Below are positions 9,729 to 17,270 of a stretch of DNA of 64,000 bases, piece after piece. How positions within the stretch are numbered: the first letter of the stretch is position 1; every line of letters begins with the position of its first letter. This DNA is from Burkholderiales bacterium (GTDB lineage: Bacteria; Pseudomonadota; Gammaproteobacteria; Burkholderiales; Thiobacteraceae): NCBI GenBank assembly GCA_023511995.1, contig JAIMAL010000005.1, positions 1 to 64,000 on the forward strand. The letters run 5' to 3'. The position numbers were made by a program, and so were the translations under genes. The notes beneath the pieces were generated by a model that worked only from the letters and a program-made list of their open reading frames with translations, made no database searches and was not told where the DNA came from.

Positions 9729-12410
9729 ATGAAAATCCACCAGCTCAGCGTCGAGGAAGCGCTTGCCCGTCTCAATAGCTCCCCCGTGGGCCTTGCCCGC
9801 GCGGAGGCCGAGCGCCGCCTGCGGGAATTCGGCAAAAATAGCATCGAAGCGGCGCGGCGCACGCCCCTGCTCCTCAGGTTCTTGCGGGAGTTCGTCCACT
9901 TCTTCGCCCTCATCCTGTGGGTGGCGGCGGCACTGGCCTTTTTCGCCGAGTGGCGCATGCCCGGGCAAGGCATGGGGACCCTCGCCATCGCCATCGTCTG
10001 CGTCATCCTCATCAACGGGATTTTTTCCTTCTGGCAAGAATACCGCGCCGAACGCACCCTGGACGCGTTGCGCCGGCTGCTGCCCTTGCGCGCCAAGGTG
10101 TGGCGGCAGGGGCGGCTTGAGAAGCTTCTGGCCGAAGAGCTGGTGCCGGGGGATGTGATCGAGCTCGACGCCGGCGATGCGGTGCCGGCCGATGCGCGCC
10201 TCATCCGCGCCGAACGCCTGCGCCTCAACGTCGCCACCCTCACCGGCGAATCGGTGCCGCGCACCGCCACGCCCGAACCCTCCGTCGCCGAATCACTCCT
10301 CGACAGCCGCAACGTGGTCCTCGCCGGCACCTCGGTGGTGGCGGGCACGGGCACTGCCGTGGTCTTCGCCACCGGCATGCGCACCGTGTTCGGCGCCATT
10401 GCCCGCTCCACCCAGCAGCAGCCGGAGGCGCCCTCCCCCCTCATGGGGGAGATCGCCCACATGAGCCGGCTTTTCGCCTGGCTTGCCACCGGGCTCGGGG
10501 TGGCGGCCTTTTTCGCCGGGCGCGCCGCCGGCATGCCGCTCGCGGCGGATTTTATGTTCGCCATCGGCATCATCGTCGCCAACGTACCGGAGGGACTTCT
10601 GCCCACCATGACCCTGGCCCTGGCCATGGCCACCCAACGCATGGCCAGGCGCCGCGCCTTGGTGCGCCACCTGCCGGCGGTGGAAGCACTGGGGGCGACA
10701 ACCGTCATCGTCACCGACAAGACCGGCACCCTGACCGAGAACCGGATGGCGGTCGCCGAGGTGTTCGTTGCCGGACATCGCCTGCCGGCCGAAGGGGCGG
10801 ACCTGCCCGCCCCCCTGCTCGACGCCGCCGCCCACTGCCACGAGCTGCACGGGCAAGGGCCCCCCGCCGATCGGCTCGGCGATCCCATGGAGGTCGCGCT
10901 GGCGGAATTCGCCGCCTGGCACGGGATCAAGGCGCGTTTCCCCCGCCTTGGGCTTGTGCCCTTCGACAGCGAGCGCAAACGCCTGTCCACCCTGCACGCC
11001 ACGCCGGAAGGCGCCGTGCTCTACTGCAAGGGGGCGCCGGAAACGGTGCTGCCCCTGTGCAGCCGCAGCTGGGCGGGCGACAGGCCACGTCCCCTGACGG
11101 CGGAGGAACGCGCCACCCTCGCCGCGACGGCGGCAGCCATTGCCGAGAGGGGACTGCGGGTGCTCGCTTTCGCCTGGCGGCCGCCTGCGCCAACGGTTGA
11201 TGCCGAGGCGGACGCGGCCGAAGCGGAAGCCGATCTCGTCTTCCTCGGCTTTGTCGCCCTGCGCGACCCACCCCGGCCGGAAGTGCCCGCCGCCATCGAA
11301 ACCTGCCGGCGGGCGGGCGTCCGTCTCATCATGGTGACGGGGGATCATCCCCGCACGGCGCTTGCCCTCGCACGGGAAATCGGCCTTGCCGATGAAGCCC
11401 CGGTCCGCATCATCACCGGCCCGGAGCTCGAGCGCATGACCGCAGCGGAACTGCAGCTTGCCCTCGATGCGCCGCAAACCCTCTTCGCCCGCCTCGGCCC
11501 GGATCAGAAAACGCGCGTCGTCGAGGCCCTGCGTCACAAGGGCGAGGTGGTGGCGGTGACCGGAGACGGCGTCAACGATGCGCCGGCGCTGCGTGCCGCC
11601 GACATCGGCATCGCCATGGGCAGAAGCGGTACCGATGTGGCGCGGGAGGCGGCCGATCTCATCCTCCTCGACGACAATTTCGCCACCATCGTTGCCGCCG
11701 TCGAGGAAGGTCGCGCCGTGTATGACAACCTGCGCAAATTCCTCACCTACATCCTGACCTCCAACATTCCGGAAATCGTGCCCTATGTGGCTTTCGCGCT
11801 GTTCGCCATTCCCCTTCCCCTCACCGTGATGCAAATCCTGGCGGTGGATTTGGGCACCGATCTTTTGCCCGCGCTCGCCCTCGGCGCCGAGCGTCCTGAT
11901 GCCGCGGTCATGCGCCGGCCACCGCGTCCGCGCCAGGCGCGGCTTATGGATCTGCCCCTGGCCGCCCGCGCCTATCTGTGGCTGGGCCTGCTGGAAGCCG
12001 CGGCAGCGATGACCGCCTATTTCCTCGTCCTCACCCAGCATGGCTGGCACTATGGCGACATCCCACCGGCCACCGATCCGACCTATCGCTTGGCGACGAC
12101 GGCCTGTCTTGCCAGCATCGTCGTCATGCAGGTGGTCAACGTCTTTCTCTGCCGCAGCCCCCACCGCTCCCTGTTCGACACCACCCTGGGCGGCAATCGT
12201 CTCCTGCTGCCCGCCCTCGCCGTGGAAATCGGGCTTCTGCTGGCCATCGTCTACACGGCGCCCGGCCAGGCCATCTTCGGCACCGCCGCGCTGCCTCTGG
12301 AATTCTGGCCGGTGGCCGCTACCATGGCGCTGGCCATGGCGGTGCTGGAGGAAGGGCGCAAGGCCTGGGTGCGGCGGCGGGCAATTCCCAAGGCGGCCGG
12401 GGCCGGATAA
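9729..12410 (+). CDS. P-type ATPase, Na+/K+-ATPase-like (type IIC-like)
   Basis: This 893-residue cation pump has an N-terminal cation-ATPase domain, the actuator TGES motif, and the phosphorylation site DKTGTLT at Asp330. The nucleotide domain follows, then the hinge GDGVNDAPALRAADIGIAMG and a long membrane C-terminus. Membrane segment 4 reads VANVPEGLLPTMT. Segments 5 and 6 read YILTSNIPEIVPYVAF and ILAVDLGTDLLPALALGAE. These match animal Na+/K+-ATPase alpha subunits (NVPEGLL, YTLTSNIPEI, DLGTD) better than bacterial Ca2+ pumps. The start ATG 9729 is set by homology; the frame extends upstream only through antisense aroC. No clear ribosome site is visible. Confidence 0.9.
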   Translation: MKIHQLSVEEALARLNSSPVGLARAEAERRLREFGKNSIEAARRTPLLLRFLREFVHFFALILWVAAALAFFAEWRMPGQGMGTLAIAIVCVILINGIFSFWQEYRAERTLDALRRLLPLRAKVWRQGRLEKLLAEELVPGDVIELDAGDAVPADARLIRAERLRLNVATLTGESVPRTATPEPSVAESLLDSRNVVLAGTSVVAGTGTAVVFATGMRTVFGAIARSTQQQPEAPSPLMGEIAHMSRLFAWLATGLGVAAFFAGRAAGMPLAADFMFAIGIIVANVPEGLLPTMTLALAMATQRMARRRALVRHLPAVEALGATTVIVTDKTGTLTENRMAVAEVFVAGHRLPAEGADLPAPLLDAAAHCHELHGQGPPADRLGDPMEVALAEFAAWHGIKARFPRLGLVPFDSERKRLSTLHATPEGAVLYCKGAPETVLPLCSRSWAGDRPRPLTAEERATLAATAAAIAERGLRVLAFAWRPPAPTVDAEADAAEAEADLVFLGFVALRDPPRPEVPAAIETCRRAGVRLIMVTGDHPRTALALAREIGLADEAPVRIITGPELERMTAAELQLALDAPQTLFARLGPDQKTRVVEALRHKGEVVAVTGDGVNDAPALRAADIGIAMGRSGTDVAREAADLILLDDNFATIVAAVEEGRAVYDNLRKFLTYILTSNIPEIVPYVAFALFAIPLPLTVMQILAVDLGTDLLPALALGAERPDAAVMRRPPRPRQARLMDLPLAARAYLWLGLLEAAAAMTAYFLVLTQHGWHYGDIPPATDPTYRLATTACLASIVVMQVVNVFLCRSPHRSLFDTTLGGNRLLLPALAVEIGLLLAIVYTAPGQAIFGTAALPLEFWPVAATMALAMAVLEEGRKAWVRRRAIPKAAGAG

Positions 12411-12434
12411 ACTTGCCCGCTTCAAGGAGGCGCC

Positions 12435-13436
12435 ATGAAAGCCATTCTCATGAAAGCCGCCGGCGGGCCCGAGGTGCTCGAGTCTGCCGATCTTCCCCTG
12501 CCGGAACTGCCCAGCCCCGATCACGTGCGGGTGAAACTGTGCGCGGCGGGGGTAAACCCCGTGGACACCAAACTGCGCAAGAGTGGGACCTATTACCCGG
12601 AGCGGCTCCCCTGCGTGCTGGGTTGCGATGGCGCCGGCATCGTGGAGAGCGTGGGGGCCAACGTGCACCGTTTCACACCGGGCGACGAGGTCTATTTCTT
12701 CAACGGGGGCCTGGGCCTGGAGCAGGGCAATTACGCAGAATACACGGTGGTGCACCAGGACTACGTGGCCTTCAAGCCCCGCCACGTCACCATGGAGGAG
12801 GCCGCGGCCCTGCCCCTCGTGCTGATCACGGCATGGGAATCCCTCGTGGACCGCACCTGTCTTGCCGAGGGGCAGACCGTGCTCATCCACGCCGGCGCCG
12901 GCGGCGTGGGGCATATCGCCATCCAGCTTGCCAAACAGATCGGCGCCACGGTCATCACCACCGTCGGCACGCCGGACAAAGCCGCCTGGGTCACCCATCT
13001 GGGCGCCGACCGGGTCATCGCCTACCACGACGCCGATTTTGTCCAGGCGGTGCTGGACTGGACCCAGGGCCGCGGCGTGGACGTGGTGCTCGACACCGTG
13101 GGCGGTGAGACCCTTTGCCGTTCCTTTGCCTGCACGCGCATCTACGGCCGCGTGGTGACCCTGCTGCAGATGGACTGCGCGGCGGAAGCCATCAAGACCG
13201 CGCGGCTGCGCAATCTGGCCGTGGTCCAGGAGCTGATGCTCACGCCCTCCCTCTTCCAGCTCCATGAGCACCGCGTCCACCAGCGGCGCATCCTCGAGGA
13301 AGGCGCGCGTCTGGTGGAAGCGGACCGGCTCAAGGTGAAGGTCTCCCACATCCTGCCGCTTGCGGAAGCGGCGCAGGCCCACCGCCTGATCGAGCAGGGA
13401 CACACGACGGGCAAGATCGTGCTGAAAATTGCCTAA
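12435..13436 (+). CDS. NAD(P)H:quinone oxidoreductase-like, zinc-independent MDR protein
   Basis: This 333-residue medium-chain dehydrogenase/reductase begins MKAILMKAAGGPEVLE and has a GroES-like N-terminal domain (AAGVNPVDTKLRKSG). A Rossmann domain follows with VLIHAGAGGVGHIAIQLAKQIGATV. The zinc ligands of classical alcohol dehydrogenases are lacking, which fits the quinone oxidoreductase/YhdH-YhfP side of the family. The physiological substrate is unknown. A strong ribosome site AAGGAGG precedes ATG 12435, and the gene follows the P-type ATPase by 24 bases, so the two may form an operon. Confidence 0.85.
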   Translation: MKAILMKAAGGPEVLESADLPLPELPSPDHVRVKLCAAGVNPVDTKLRKSGTYYPERLPCVLGCDGAGIVESVGANVHRFTPGDEVYFFNGGLGLEQGNYAEYTVVHQDYVAFKPRHVTMEEAAALPLVLITAWESLVDRTCLAEGQTVLIHAGAGGVGHIAIQLAKQIGATVITTVGTPDKAAWVTHLGADRVIAYHDADFVQAVLDWTQGRGVDVVLDTVGGETLCRSFACTRIYGRVVTLLQMDCAAEAIKTARLRNLAVVQELMLTPSLFQLHEHRVHQRRILEEGARLVEADRLKVKVSHILPLAEAAQAHRLIEQGHTTGKIVLKIA

Positions 13437-13441
13437 GCCGC

Positions 13442-13462
13442 GTAGGGGGTGTCCGCCCCTAC
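13442..13462. terminator. Hairpin between convergent genes
   Basis: GTAGGGG (13442-13448) and CCCCTAC (13456-13462) form a perfect 7-bp stem between the converging oxidoreductase and aminopeptidase genes, overlapping the latter's stop codon. No T-run follows on either side, so terminator activity is uncertain. Confidence 0.35.
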
Positions 13463-14964
13463 CGTGGTGCCTCTTTCAGCAGACGCTCGATCATCTCCAC
13501 GCCCCAGGCCACGCCGAAACCGGTGACTTCCCCGGCCACCGCACCCAGGCCGCCCTCGCAGTCATCGGCGGAGAGATCCATGTGTAGCCATGGCCGGCCT
13601 TCGATGAAGCGCATCAGGAAGCGCGCCGCCAGGATGTGGTCGGCCTCCCCTTCCATGGTGCATTGTTTGATGTCGGCCACTTTGCTTTCCAGTGCCGCCT
13701 CATAGTCGGCATCAATGGGGAAGGCACACACCCGCTCCCCGCTGGCCTGACCCGCGGCAATGGCGAGATCCAGCAGTTGGGTGGAATTGGAAAGCACCCC
13801 GCTGTAGCGGTTGCCCAGCGCCACCTTCATGCTGCCGGTGAGGGTGGCGAAATCGAGAATGCATTCCGGATTTTCCCGCGCCGCCAGGGTCAGGGTGTCG
13901 GCGAGCACCATGCGCCCTTCGGCATCCGTATGCACCACCTCGATGGTGGTGCCGTTCAGGGCCCTGACGACGTCGTTCTGTTTGTAGGCGGCAGGGCTGA
14001 TGTGGTTCTGCGCCAAGGCAAGCCAGGCATCGATGCGCACCGGAAGCGCGAGATCCGCTGCCGCCTGCAGGATACCCAGCACCACGGCCGAGCCGTTCAT
14101 GTCCTTGTGCATGCCGTGCATGTGGCGCGCCGGTTTCAGGTTGTGGCCCCCGGTGTCGAAGCAAATGCCCTTGCCCACCAGCGCCAGCCTGCGCCTGGCC
14201 CCACGCGGGGCATAACTTATGTGCACGATCGCCGCATCCCGGGTGAGACTGCCCTGCGCCACGGCACAGAAGGCCCCTGCCCCCATGCGGCGCAAGGCGT
14301 CGAAACCGAATTCCCGCAATTTCCAGCGCCGCCCCCGCGCCAGTGCCCGGATGCGTTGGCGGTAGAGGCCGGGGGTCAGTTCATTGGGGGGCAACTGGGT
14401 GAGAGCGCGGGTGAGCACATTGCCCGCCGCCACCGCCTGCACACGCCGCAGGGTCTGCGCCCCGGCAAAACCATAAAGATCGATGCACGCCAGCGCCTTC
14501 CGGGCGTCCTTGCTCTTGTGGCTGGGCAGCGGGGCGCCGTTGATGAGGGCCACGTAGGCCGCTTCCGCTGCTGCGCGCGCACGCTTCTCCGGCGTGCCAT
14601 ACACCGCCAGCAGAAGCCGCTGCGGATTCTCCTCAAGGAGGGGCGTAAGTCCCTTGCGCAGAAGGGTGAGGCGCTCGAAGGGCGTGCGCGCCTCTTCAAG
14701 CCTCACCCAGGAGACCAGCGTCCCCGAGGCCGTTTGGCTCAGCACGGGCTCGCGGGCGAGATGCGCAGGTTGCAACCGCCGCCGCGCCAAGGTGTGGCGC
14801 AGGCTGCTGGCAAAGGGGGGTTGCGCATCCGGCAGCGCTTCACTGTCGGGCAGCACCATCAACACATGACCCGCCCCTGAAAGATTCCGCTCGCTGGCGG
14901 GGGCTGCGTGGGCGTTGATGCGGGCAAGGGAGGAAACTCCGGCGGGAAAACGGCGTAAATCCAT
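13459..14964 (-). CDS. M17-family leucyl aminopeptidase
   Basis: This is a two-zinc cytosolic aminopeptidase releasing N-terminal residues from peptides. The catalytic half shows the metal site GKGICFDTGGHNLKP and the signature HTDAEGRMVLADTL, with DFATLTGS downstream. The 501-residue protein is taken from ATG 14964 (MDLRRFPAG), which is preceded by TCAGGA; an open extension to 15117 lacks homology-like sequence. HGMHKDMNGSA resembles the M17 subgroup containing PepB and related bacterial enzymes rather than classical PepA. Confidence 0.88.
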   Translation of the reverse strand: MDLRRFPAGVSSLARINAHAAPASERNLSGAGHVLMVLPDSEALPDAQPPFASSLRHTLARRRLQPAHLAREPVLSQTASGTLVSWVRLEEARTPFERLTLLRKGLTPLLEENPQRLLLAVYGTPEKRARAAAEAAYVALINGAPLPSHKSKDARKALACIDLYGFAGAQTLRRVQAVAAGNVLTRALTQLPPNELTPGLYRQRIRALARGRRWKLREFGFDALRRMGAGAFCAVAQGSLTRDAAIVHISYAPRGARRRLALVGKGICFDTGGHNLKPARHMHGMHKDMNGSAVVLGILQAAADLALPVRIDAWLALAQNHISPAAYKQNDVVRALNGTTIEVVHTDAEGRMVLADTLTLAARENPECILDFATLTGSMKVALGNRYSGVLSNSTQLLDLAIAAGQASGERVCAFPIDADYEAALESKVADIKQCTMEGEADHILAARFLMRFIEGRPWLHMDLSADDCEGGLGAVAGEVTGFGVAWGVEMIERLLKEAPR

Positions 14965-14983
14965 GTAAATCCTGACGATTGGC

Positions 14984-15012
14984 TTGACGGAGGCAGACTC
15001 TTTGGCGATGAT
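14984..15012 (+). promoter_or_regulatory. Candidate promoter for the pyruvate dehydrogenase operon
   Basis: TTGACG (14984-14989), a 17-base spacer and GATGAT (15007-15012) lie in the 225-base divergent region between the aminopeptidase and pdhA. It would give a leader of about 170 bases. The rest of that region (15013-15189) shows no gene or strong hairpin that I can identify. Confidence 0.35.
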
Positions 15013-15189
15013 AGCAGACTTTGTTCGGGCCAGATTCGGGGTAGAAACAGGCCTGCCGCGGCAAAAACAAACGAGCCAAACCCTCGTCCGGCAGGCGCGA
15101 CGGCCCCACGCGGCCATCCCCTTCTACCCATTCCGCATCTGCCGCATCCGCTTGCCGCAAACCCGGAATCAACAGTCAAGGAACCGCGT

Positions 15190-16191
15190 ATGAAATTGGA
15201 AGACAAGAAACGCGTCCTGCGCGAGATGGTGCTTGCGCGCCGCTTCGAGGAGCGCTGCTACCAGGCCTACATGGAGCGCAAGATCGGTGGCTTTCTGCAT
15301 CTCTACCCCGGCCAGGAGGCGTGCTGCATCGGCGTCATGGAAGCCGCCCGTCCCGGCTACGACTACGTGATCACGGGTTACCGGGATCACATCCATGCCA
15401 TCAAGTGCGGCGCCGATCCGAAAGCGGTGATGGCCGAACTCTATGGCAAGGAAACCGGCTGTTCCAAGGGGCGCGGCGGGTCCATGCACATTTTCGACGT
15501 GGCCCACCGCTTCATGGGGGGCTACGCTCTGGTGGGCGGTCCCTTCCCCCTCGCCGCAGGCTTGGGCAAGGGCATCCAGATGAAGGGCGGGGATGAGATC
15601 GCCATTTGTTTCCTCGGTGATGCCGCCAACAATCAGGGTACCTTCCACGAAACCATGAACATGGTGGCGCTCTACAAGCTGCCGGTATTGTTCGTCTGTG
15701 AAAACAATCAGTACGGCATCGGCACGGCCATTACCCGCTCCACAGCGGTGGTGGACCAGTACAAGCGCGTCTGCGGCTATGGCATCGAATCGGCCCAGTG
15801 TGACGGGCAGGACGTGGAAGTGGTCTACGAGCACGCGCGCCGCGCCGTGGATTATGTGCGCTCCCGCAAGGGGCCCTACTTTCTCGAGCTGCTCACCTAC
15901 CGTTACCGCGGGCACTCCATGTCCGATTCCCGTTCTTACCGCAGTCGCGAGGAAGAGGAAATGTGGAAGAAGCGCGACCCCATTTTCATTCTCCGCGACC
16001 GCCTCATCGAGGAAGGCGCCCTCACCATGGAAGAGTTCCAGAAGCTGGAAAAGGAAATCGACGACTACATCGAAAACGAAGTGGTCCGCTTTGCCGAGGA
16101 GTCCCCGGAGCCGGATGTCAAGGACCTGGAAAAATACGTTTTTGCCGACCGCGAGACACAGTTGCCCTGGCTCACCGGGAAAGTGGCATAA
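15190..16191 (+). CDS. pdhA: Pyruvate dehydrogenase E1 component, alpha subunit
   Basis: It is the thiamine-diphosphate E1 subunit of a heterotetrameric (alpha2beta2) 2-oxoacid dehydrogenase. The 333-residue sequence has GFLHLYPGQEA, SKGRGGSMH and GDAANNQGTFHETMNMV (the ThDP/Mg-binding GDxxxxQG...N motif). The phosphorylation-loop-like YRGHSMSDSRSYRSREE is also present. These features resemble PDH alpha of mitochondria, plastids and alphaproteobacteria rather than the single-chain AceE usual in betaproteobacteria. It begins a tight three-gene operon; a ribosome site AAGGAA precedes ATG 15190. Confidence 0.93.
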   Translation: MKLEDKKRVLREMVLARRFEERCYQAYMERKIGGFLHLYPGQEACCIGVMEAARPGYDYVITGYRDHIHAIKCGADPKAVMAELYGKETGCSKGRGGSMHIFDVAHRFMGGYALVGGPFPLAAGLGKGIQMKGGDEIAICFLGDAANNQGTFHETMNMVALYKLPVLFVCENNQYGIGTAITRSTAVVDQYKRVCGYGIESAQCDGQDVEVVYEHARRAVDYVRSRKGPYFLELLTYRYRGHSMSDSRSYRSREEEEMWKKRDPIFILRDRLIEEGALTMEEFQKLEKEIDDYIENEVVRFAEESPEPDVKDLEKYVFADRETQLPWLTGKVA

Positions 16192-16200
16192 GGAGCGAAC

Positions 16201-17184
16201 ATGGCTGAAATGATGTATTGGGAAGCGATCCGCCGCGCCCACGATGAGGAAATGGCGCGCGATCCCATGGTGATCTGCCTGGGTGAGGACATCGGCGTGG
16301 CCGGCGGCACCTACAAGGCCACCAAGGGACTCTACGAGAAATACGGGCCGCTGCGGGTGATCGACACCCCGATTTCGGAAAACGGTTTCACCGGGCTGGC
16401 CATCGGCGCCTCCTTCATCGGCGTGCGGCCCATCGTCGAGATCATGTCGGTGAACTTCGCCTGGCTGGCCATGGACCAGATTTTCAACACCGCGGCCAAG
16501 GTGCGTTACATGTCCGGAGGCCAGCTCGCGGCACCCATCGTCATCCGTGCTCCCGGTGGCAGCGCCCATCAGCTCGGTGCCCAGCATTCGGCGCGCATGG
16601 AAAAGGTGTTCATGGGGGTGGCCGGCATCCGCGTGGTCACCCCGTCCAATCCCCGTCAGGCCTATGGCCTGCTCAAATCGGCCGTGCGCTGCGACGATCC
16701 GGTGTTCATCAACGAGCACGAGCTCATGTATAACATGAAGGGGGATGTGCCCGACCACGAGTACTTCCATCCCCTGGAAGGCTCGGAAATCGCCCGCGCC
16801 GGCACCGATGTCACCCTCTTCGGCTACAACATCTCCGTCCACTGGTGTCTCAAAGCGGCGGAGATTCTGGACAAGCAATACGGCATCAGCGCGGAGGTGG
16901 TGGACCTCTACGCCCTCTCCCCCCTCGATCGGGAAGGTATCCGCAGATCCGTCACCAAGACACACCGTGCAGTGATCGCCGAGGAGGACGAGGGCCCGGT
17001 GGGCGTGGGCGCGGAAGTGATGGCCATCATCAACGAGGAATGTTTCTTCGACCTCGACGCCCCGCCGGTGCGGGTGCATTCCGCCAACGTCCCCCAGCCC
17101 TACAACCGCAGGCTGGAAAAGGCAGCCATCCCCGACCACGAGGACGTGGTGAACGCCGTGCTTAAGCTGTTCGGAAAATCCTGA
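16201..17184 (+). CDS. pdhB: Pyruvate dehydrogenase E1 component, beta subunit
   Basis: This 327-residue partner of the preceding alpha subunit begins 9 bases after it. It carries the transketolase pyrimidine-binding domain (CLGEDIGVAGGTYKATKGL, DTPISENGFTGLAIGAS) with the activating glutamate. The C-terminal transketolase domain follows (EVVDLYALSPLDREGIRRSV). APGGSAHQLGAQHS is a typical PDH-beta segment. Together with the alpha subunit it decarboxylates pyruvate and acetylates the lipoyl groups of the downstream fused E2-E3. Confidence 0.94.
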   Translation: MAEMMYWEAIRRAHDEEMARDPMVICLGEDIGVAGGTYKATKGLYEKYGPLRVIDTPISENGFTGLAIGASFIGVRPIVEIMSVNFAWLAMDQIFNTAAKVRYMSGGQLAAPIVIRAPGGSAHQLGAQHSARMEKVFMGVAGIRVVTPSNPRQAYGLLKSAVRCDDPVFINEHELMYNMKGDVPDHEYFHPLEGSEIARAGTDVTLFGYNISVHWCLKAAEILDKQYGISAEVVDLYALSPLDREGIRRSVTKTHRAVIAEEDEGPVGVGAEVMAIINEECFFDLDAPPVRVHSANVPQPYNRRLEKAAIPDHEDVVNAVLKLFGKS

Positions 17185-17212
17185 TCCAATGCGGGAACGC
17201 AGGAATCGCAGG

Positions 17213-17230
17213 GAAAACGCGGTTTTCTTT
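17213..17230 (+). other. Small hairpin between pdhB and the E2-E3 gene
   Basis: GAAAAC and GTTTTC (17213-17218, 17222-17227) form a perfect 6-bp stem with loop GCG, followed by TTT, within the 86-base gap. It could be a weak attenuator or processing site; the stem is AT-rich and short. Confidence 0.3.
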
Positions 17231-17270
17231 GCCCAGCCTGCGTCTTCACCTTGAGAACTGAGGGGTCGCA

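Noticed and set aside
10293-13403. 1036-codon open frame on the minus strand
   Set aside because: It runs across the P-type ATPase and the oxidoreductase genes on the other strand without any motif.
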